From Lytechinus pictus (Eukaryota > Echinodermata > Echinoidea > Temnopleuroida > Toxopneustidae): DNA of 64,000 nt. Below are positions 41,301-50,300 of the stretch, in pieces; the first letter of the stretch is position 1, and each line of letters starts with the position of its first letter. The notes beneath the pieces are model-generated. The model was not told the origin of the DNA. It did not search any database and worked only from the letters and a program-made list of their open reading frames with translations. Made by a program: the position numbers and the translations under genes. The stretch covers positions 12,691,001 through 12,755,000 of the forward strand of contig NC_087253.1 in NCBI RefSeq assembly GCF_037042905.1. The letters are read 5' to 3'.

Positions 41301-44300
41301 GGTGATGGCATCGTGGTGGTGGGGGGTAGGGTCTCGCCCCTTGTAGAGGTGGAGGGGGGCGACTAGGATGGTGAGGATCCCGGTCTCAAGGAGAAGAATG
41401 TCCCACTGGAACCAGAGGAATGTTTGACCAACCTAAGAAAAGAGAAGAGCAAAGCTGAAATGATCTGGTGGTACAAAGTGTTGAGTACAGGTGAGTCTTT
41501 TGGGACCTCAGCAATCTGTGATCGATCATACCGAAATGAGAGACAAGTCGCAAATCAAAATTCCTTGGAATTCGACACACAAATAAAAAAGTCAAAATTG
41601 TGAAGATTTTTTTTTTTTCATTTTCTGATTCTTCCATGTTTCATAATTACTCTGTGAAAAAGATGAGTGAAATTGATGACGGGAATATGATAAAAAAGCA
41701 GTTTTTCTGCGAGTGTTTTTTTCGGTCAATTCGAAAATTTCTGATACTTGGCACGTTCGACTTGATCGAATTTCGCTTCATACTAAGCTCCGCCCCTAGC
41801 AACGTATGCCATTGTTGATTGGCTATTCATTTAAACTCGTGTACAGCTGGCGGCGGCCGCTCGCTCGATCGATCGATCGGTTCAGTGATTCAGCTTCAAA
41901 AGAAAGATCAAAAGCATCGATTTCAATACGTATTCTGAAATTCAAAAGGGAGGCTTCTTGACAATAGTTAACAAACGGGATACAACTTCTAAAGGGTTAT
42001 TTTTTGGTGATAATAGTACCAGGCGGGGGTATTAGCGATAGATTTTGATACCGGATTTAGAGTATTAGCCTGGCTATAATCGCGAAATAAAAGTCATGCA
42101 GAGATGCAAAGTATTCAGAACACGGTTTGTTTGCGAGGATTAATTTCATTTAACATAACATGGACATGTTGAAGATTCTCTCCATCATTTGCAAGTGATC
42201 GGGATGTTTTCAAGAGAGAACATTTTCAAAAGAAAGGGTTTACAATCCTTAAAAGTATTGTTTGTTCGTGAATGTGAGTTAATTGATCTGCAGTATCTTT
42301 AACAAAAGAAACCAAATTTATGTAGAAAGCTTGGTGGGCTTCATTATTTCCAATTATTTATAATCAAGACATTGTTGCCCTCAATTTTTATCATGTTTGA
42401 ATGAACGATAGAGAAAGCGAAAGAAATAACTGTACAAACAGAAAGTCTGAGACAGCTAACGTCGACCAATGAAAAATGGCCGAAACGACCATGCAGAAGG
42501 TTTAGTGCATTTTTTTTTTTTTTTTTTTTCTTTCAATCTTTATTGATCAAAAAATAAATCACAGTACAAATCAAACAAATCAACAAGCTATTTACATGAT
42601 TAAACAGAGCAGCACTTACGTACATGTAGGTATATACTTGTCAAGACAGATTCATAAAACAAATTAGATATCAAATCTCCACTTTTTAAAATGTACAGGT
42701 AATTTACCATTTTTCTTCGCCAAAACATATTCAATATCCTTAATACCTTTGATACGAGCTTTGAATTCCACAATATTGGGGTTTTTGTTATTAAATTTAC
42801 AAAAGTGAACATAGTATTTGAAAGCAAGGAAAATGAATGTTAGAAAATTATCACCTTGAATACCAAAAACCTTTACAAAGGGGGAAAGGATAATATTCGA
42901 ATGTTGTTTTTGGTTTATTATAGATAAAAGATCATCCCATACAATGTTAACCACCGGACAATCACAAAATATATGTACAATTGTTTCAGGGTCTCTTTTA
43001 CAGAATGAACAGTTTGGGGAATCTTTTCTCTTGATTTTAAATAAAAATGCATTAAGGGCAATTGTCTTATGAAACACCTTGAAATAAAATGATCTGAGGC
43101 GGCTATCAATAGTACTCTTAAAATTCAGCATATGTATTTTCTCCCAGTCTACTTTGTCGTTAGAAGGGCACGACTCTTCCCAAAAGGAAATACAATTATC
43201 TGGGAGACATTGATCGATAAATATCGAGTATGCATAACTGCTAACTTTCCTTTTCTCTAATAATTTATCTACAACTTCGGAATGGATATCTAAATCTGGA
43301 TTATTATGCCAATCTAACCATGGACCAGGAATATTTTGTAATAGAAAATTATATTTTCTTCTATCTTTTGCTGAAATTTCAAAGTCGAGAACTAACTCTT
43401 CAAATAACTTGTAACCTGGATGGGGTGGATTAAAGAGATCACTTATAAAAACTATGCCCTTATTAAACCAATTTTCATAAAAGAAAAATTGTTTAGATTT
43501 GGATCTGACATTTCTATTAAACCAAATACAATGTGAATAACCCAAATACAAATAATGATAACCAAACTCTTTTCTGGAAGCTTTATCTCTAAACAAGTAC
43601 CAGGTCCGGATTGAGTCTGCAAGTAGGGAACAATTTAAATTATTCAAAATTTGTTCAGGTGCATGGGCCTTCCACAAAATGTCCCTCATTGCATTAAATT
43701 TGTCTAAAAAGGAAACTTCAATTAATTTCCATCCACTATTGTAGTTATCATTTAACAAAAATTTTACCCAAATCATTTTCTGAGCCAATGAAAATGTATA
43801 GGGATCAACCATCTTGAGCCCACAGGCAGAAAAGTCATTACAAAAATATTTCCTCTTTACTCTGTCCCTGCCTCCATTCCAAATAAATCTGTAAAATAAA
43901 GTATTTAGATCTTTAAAAAATTTGCTTGGAATTTTAATACACAAAACAGATAGTAAATACAGCAACTGAGGCATTAATAAAGTTTTAATAACACAGATTT
44001 TTCCAACAAAAGACAAATTTCTTCAGCGCCAACAATTCAATATATTCTCTATCTGCCTCAGTTTAGGAACATAGTTAAGACTATACAGTGAATTAAAATT
44101 CAACGAGAATTGAATACCCAATGTTTTGAAAGAATTATCTCTCCATGTTAGACCTCTTTCAGCAAATGGGAAATCTTGACAACCTTTTTTCCTTCCTATC
44201 CAGATAGCTTCTGACTTAGATAAGTTAAGCCTACACCCTGAACTACTAGCAAATTTATCAAGCACTTGAAATGTTATATTAAAAGATTCCAAGGAACCAT

Positions 44301-47300
44301 CCAAAAAACAAGTTGAATCATCCGCCATCAATGAAATTTTCACTTCTTCATTTTGGATTGGAATACCTTTGATAATGTCATTTTGTCTCACAGCTAAAGC
44401 CATTGTTTCAATTACAAGTAAAAAAAGATAGGGGGAAATTGGGCACCCTTGGAATATGCCTCTTTCCATATTAATTACCTTAGTTAAAAATCCATTATTC
44501 ATAACATAACTTTTCCTCTCGCAATAAATGGTTTTTACCCACTTAATAAATTTTGTTCCTATATTAAAGCGATTCAAAACTTCTATTAAAAAGTCGTGGT
44601 TTACACTGTCAAATGCTTTCTGTATATCAAGGAGTAAAATAGCTCCAGGGATATTATTTGCCTCAGTATATTCAATCAAATCTAAAATCAACCTAATATT
44701 AAAACCAATATTTCTTCCTTTTAGAAAACCAGACTGATCTTGGTGAATTAAGGGGTTTAAACATTTTTTCAAGCGGTTTGCAAGAGTCTTGGTAAAAATT
44801 TTGTAGTCAACAGTTAAAAGCGAAATTGGTCTATAGTTTTTCAAATAATTAACATCTTTATCCTTCTTTGGAATCAACGTTATTATACCATTTCTTTGAG
44901 AATTCGACATTATGCCACTCTCCATTGAATAATTAAATGAATTTAAAAGTAAGTCACAAATATCAGGCCAAAATGTCATATAAAATTCTATTGGCAATCC
45001 ATCAAAACCAGGAGATTTGTTACGTTTCATTGACTTTATGGTTTCATAAACTTCCCCATTAGAAATTGGTTGTTCTAAAAAAGTTTTGTCATTCTCAGCT
45101 AATTTGGGGATTTCAATTGTATCTAAAAAATCAATAATATCAGTTTGTTGGGTATTTTGTTTTTTGTACAAGTTTTTATAAAATGTATGAATTTCATCCA
45201 AAACACCATCCTGATTAGAAATTGTTTGATCTTGGTCATTTTTAATTCGATATATTGATTTCTTTTCTGCAGATCTCTTCTCTAGGTTGCAAAAATACTT
45301 GCTACTTTTTTCGCCTTCTTCTATCCAACGAGATCGCAAACGAATAATCAAACCTTTTGTTTCATTGTCAAGTATCCTATTGAGCTTATTATTAAGCTGA
45401 CTCAGTTTTTCAATGAGATCATTATTCAGAGGGTGTTGGTTTAATTGCATTTGAGTTGAATCAATCTCTTTCAATAAATCAATTTTCTCCCTTTTCCTTT
45501 CTTTCTTCTTTCTTGCACCATATTCCATACATATCCCAGTTATTTTGCATTTTAAGGCATCCCAAATTATATTTGGATTGCACTCTGACTCTTGATGATC
45601 GAGTTTAAAGTCACTTATACCTTGTTTCACTACCTGAATAAAATCTGGATCACTAGACAAAAAGCTACAATTGAGTTTCCAAAAACCAGGACCTTTAGGG
45701 GGTTGGGCATCTTTAAATTTCAACAGTACTGGTGAATGATCTGATTGTATACCTGGATATATTTTAGAAGAAGTACAGTTGTTAACCAAGGTATTAGAAA
45801 CAAGTATAAAATCTAATCTGGACAGCACTTTCGGGTTATCTTGATGTCTCGTATATTGACGTAAATTTGGATGGAAATATCTCCAAATATCAATTAAATC
45901 ATATTCGTCCATCAAGAAATTAACAGTTTCATTTGCTTTAACATTGGAATGTTTCTGTTTTTTGCCTTGATAATCTAATGGACCTAATACTGCATTAAAG
46001 TCTCCTGCAACCATAAGAGGGGCATGGGGATATTGGTTAATTCTACTAGAACATCAAAAAAGAAATCTGGATCATCTTCATTAGGAGCATATATATTACA
46101 AAGAATCAGAGACATATCATGTATGGTAATAGACATAATCAAATAACGCCCATTAGGGTCACTATATATGTTATGTATTGTGGGAGCAAGATGTTTGCGA
46201 ATCAAAATTGCAACCCCCCTACTATTAGAAGAAAAACTAGAAAACCAAGAATGTTCTCCCCATTGCTGTGACCAAAACTTTTCATCATTAGGTGATGAAT
46301 GTGTTTCTTGGAGAAATATTATATCACTTTCGATAGAGCGTAAATAATGAAATATTTTTCTCCTTTTAATGAGGTCCTGAATTCCACGACAATTGAAAGT
46401 AGATAAGGTTACATACATGGTTCAAAAGGAAAAATATCACTTTGGTAAGCCTTATCAATAAATACGTACATTAGACGAAAATGGAAGTATAATCGTTCAA
46501 GACACCTCATCATACATGTATCTGCCCAAGACGAAACATAGGATTGAATATACACATTTACATGTACTGCTCTGTTACAAAATACCATCAGGATAACATT
46601 AAAAACAAATCGAAAATACAAAAGAAAAAACATCAAATAAACAAACAATTGGAAGTAAAGTAGTGATGGGAAACCAAGGCACCAGGAACAACCAAAGGCT
46701 TCAAATCACACACAGCCCTGGTCTTAGGTGCTAGCAGTATAAAAAACAACAACAAATTTGAGCAACTTTGAGCAAAACTCACCATGTGATTACAACTACG
46801 GTATCTAAAACTGCCTCATAGACAAATTGTGGCACTTTTATAACAAAGAAAAAAGAATGACTGCAATTTCTTGCAAAACATAAATCAACTTGTTAAACCA
46901 ACAAAAAACCTTGTTGTATCTCAAAGATGCTGTTTAAAAATGGACAAATTCTCATCTCAAAAGTTTCAAAACAGATAAGACTTCAATTTTAAAGACACAT
47001 TACAGCCTTGTTCAGCTATTTTTGTCATGATCATGTAAACCATAATTGCTGCCTCTGATCTGTTGAAAATATATCCAAAAGCTGAATGTGTTGAATTAAA
47101 AACTTGGCTCAGGGATATCAATAATACTGCGTACTTTACGAATAGCTCACTAAGTAATTTTTTTGTTTAACTCTTGATCAAAAGTTCAGCACTCTCTCTC
47201 TCTCAGGCTCAATTGGGAAGACACAGTAGAGATGCAACGAAAGTTATTTAATACATGTGGAAGAGAACGAAGTTACGTTGTAATCAATTTCCCATTAGGA

Positions 47301-50300
47301 GACTTGTAGCATAACTTGTCAGGAAAGACAAAAAAAGGGCTCTTGCCCTCTTCCTTCAGACGTTTGAATGCTCCAGCTTTGGCTTTCCTCAGTTGTAGAA
47401 CATGCTGTGAAAGGTCTTCAGCTACAAAGGCTTTCTGATCTTGGTAGAGCGATTTTGATGCCTTCAGCATCTTGATGCAGCATTTGCGAGCTCTTTCCTT
47501 TGCAGTAAACGAGCCAAAGCCAATGTGGATCCTCCTGGGACGCTGCACATTTTCTGACTGGGAACGAAATGATGGAGTACGGTGGCATCGCTGGATATTT
47601 TTGATGTCCTCCTCTGGCACCTCTGCAAACTGTAGGAAATCATGGATCACCTTCTTACAATCCTCATTGTTGGACTCTTTCAATCCGAAGACTACTAAAT
47701 TGTTTCTCCTTGAACGATTTTCAAGGTCATCCAATTTTCTCTCCAGCTTTCCATTTTGAACCTCCAAGGACTTAACAGCATCATTAAGAACAGTCAACTC
47801 AAAAGTCAAGGATTTGATTTTCTCATCCTGTTCAGACAGCTTCGAAGTAAGTTGATGCAGTTTCTTATCGAGAATTGACTCAATGCGGGCATCTTGTCTC
47901 TTCTCAAAATTCTCAAAAAACTGGATGAACCATAGAGGGGGCTTGTCAATGGCAGCCGTTATATTGGCTTCCGCAGCAGTGCTGGAAGATGGAGCGAGAA
48001 TATCCCGCTTCGCTAGGGGTTCACGCCCATGGCCGGCGCCTGCAGTATCGGGGGATCCTTGGAGAGGAACCGCTAGGTCTGCGTGTGCAGTGTTCAGCTT
48101 GATTTTCTTGTGAAGGGGCGAGTTATTATCCATGATAACGTCTTTGATAGAGTATGAATAGTAACAATAAAAACACGACGTAACAAGAAAAGACGAAATA
48201 AATCAACTTTACCGTCTACTTATCACTTATATTCGTCACCGGTGGTACAGGTCTGCTAAAAACTGCTATCGACGCAAATCACATCACTTGCGACAAGCGG
48301 CCATTTTCCCCATCCTTTAGTGCATTTTTTTGGATAAAGACATTGATTGAAAATATCAGTCATTTAAAATACACATATTGAAATAAACATTTCATAAAAG
48401 TCATTGTCATGTTGTTCCATTCCACTGTGTCCATATCTATTCTCTCTTTCCCTCTCTCTTATTCTCTTACCTACTTCTTTTGTCTTTCTTGTGTTTTATT
48501 TCTTCCTTTCTTCCTCTCTCCCCCTTTTCGTTTGCTCTTCTTATTTAGGTCATTCGGTCTCCTCTCTCTAACCCCCTCCCCTATTCTATCTCATCCCCTT
48601 TCTCTTCTTTAATTCTTTCGTCCCTCTTAATCTGTTTTTCTTTCTTCCCTTTCAATCTTTTTTTTTCTCTGCTGATTTTTCCCCCTCCTTTCCTTCTTCT
48701 CTCTTGCCTTTTTTTCACCCTCCACTTTGTTTTTCAATTTTTCCCCTTTTCTTCTTGTTTTCGTTTCTATTTACATAATTCTGTTTTTCGTTCTTCTCAC
48801 CCTTCGATCTTCTCTCTTTTTGCCGGTTTTCTTTCTTTTTTCCTTATTTGTTTTCTCCCTCCCTCACCCACCGCCTTATTCCTCTTTTTTTTATTTCGTT
48901 CCTCTTTATATAATTATGTTTTCCTTCTTCCTCTCCCCTGCCCATTCCCACCATCTTATTCCTCTCCCCCCTCCATTTCTTTTTTTTCTCCCCCGTCGAT
49001 CTGCTCTCAATATTTTTTAACCTCATTTTTTCCCCCTTTTTTCCTTCATATTCCTCTCTCTTGCTCACCCCACCGTCTTATTCCTCATCCTTTTTCCTCT
49101 TATTTCTTTTGTTGTTCTGTATTATTCGTTCTTCTCCCCATTCGATCTTCAATTTTTTTTTTCACAGCCGTTCTTTCTTCTTCCTCTTTCCTGCCCACGC
49201 CCATGCACCGTATTTTTCCTCCATTCTTCGTCTTATTTTTTTAAATCCTCTTTATATGTTTGAGAGTGAACACATGCGAAAAAATATCGAACAGCTTTTA
49301 TTGTTCTTTCTTTAATCATTCAATCTTACAAAGACATCATTGTTGCACAAGGCATTTGCAACAATCTTCTGATTCTTTATCTGTATTACTGCGTTAGAAT
49401 ATATATATTTTTTTTAAACAAGTGCACACCAAGCTACCAATAATGCCTATAGAATTTCCATTTATTTGAAAGCAGGATAAAATAGCATTGCACATTAAAT
49501 GCCTTGCTCACAGGCATAGGTGCCGCGGCCGGGGATCGAACCCCGGACTTTTTAATGTATAGCCAGGCGCCTTAGACCACTCGGCCACGGCACAACCAAA
49601 ATATTGTTTGTGCTTGATATCGATCCGAAAATCAGCATTCGTGGAGGTGTCGTGGCCGAGTGGTCCAAGGTGCCTGACTATACATAGGAAGCCTGGGGTT
49701 TATCCTGCATTCAAATAAGTGGAATGTTGTATGCATTATTGGTAACTAGGTGTGCACTTGTTAGTTTACAAAAAATATTAACTCCCCTAATCTATCCTTT
49801 GTTGGAAATAATTGTGGCGGGATTTTACTCAGGGTACCTCCTCGCTCTTTTTGTTGTAGAGTTAAGACGTTTATGCCAGGTTTTTTTTTCCGGAATCAGT
49901 TTTAGAATCACTATAACTTTTTTTCATTAATATATCTTGGGTTTTTTTTCATACTAATTTTGAATCATTCCAATGCTGTAAATAATTATACCAAAAAAAA
50001 AAAGATCGATAATAGACGATATTGAGCAAATTATTCACGTTTTTTGTTCTCACTGCCTCAATCTAACATAAGCATTCATAAAACATGATCACACAAGCCT
50101 TTCATATAAAGATAAGGTTCAAATTGAAATATTTTGAAGGCTTATCTTACCATTTTACAACGGATAGTTCTTTTTATTAGAACATGCGGTTAAAGTTTAG
50201 GTCATAATGACTCGCTTGATAGATTACATGTGAGAGTAAACGCGATCGACATTCAAACAACCGCATAGAGGCAATTTGCGGTATATGAAATTGTTATTAT

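Larger units (their letters stand above)
42517..48315 (-). mobile_element. Near full-length L1-like LINE in LMF2 intron 2
   Basis: A 5.8-kb non-LTR retrotransposon with a 5' UTR of about 180 bp, ORF1, a long spacer and ORF2. AATAAA (on the plus strand TTTATT at 42538-42543) and a poly-A run end it. The target duplication TTTAGTGCATTTTTTT flanks it at 42501-42516 and 48316-48331. The T-rich target fits endonuclease-primed insertion. It has the same orientation as LMF2. Two lesions in ORF2 make it inactive as it stands. Confidence 0.93.

Noticed and set aside
41780-41860. Independent promoter in LMF2 intron 2
   Set aside because: The CCAAT-like and GC-rich motifs recur inverted near 50600, so a repeat-element end explains them better.
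48409-49315. Phe/Ser-rich open frames
   Set aside because: They are translations of the polypyrimidine tract.
49520-49593. Possible functional tRNA gene
   Set aside because: Acceptor, D and T arms pair, but the anticodon stem does not, and SINE sequence follows directly.
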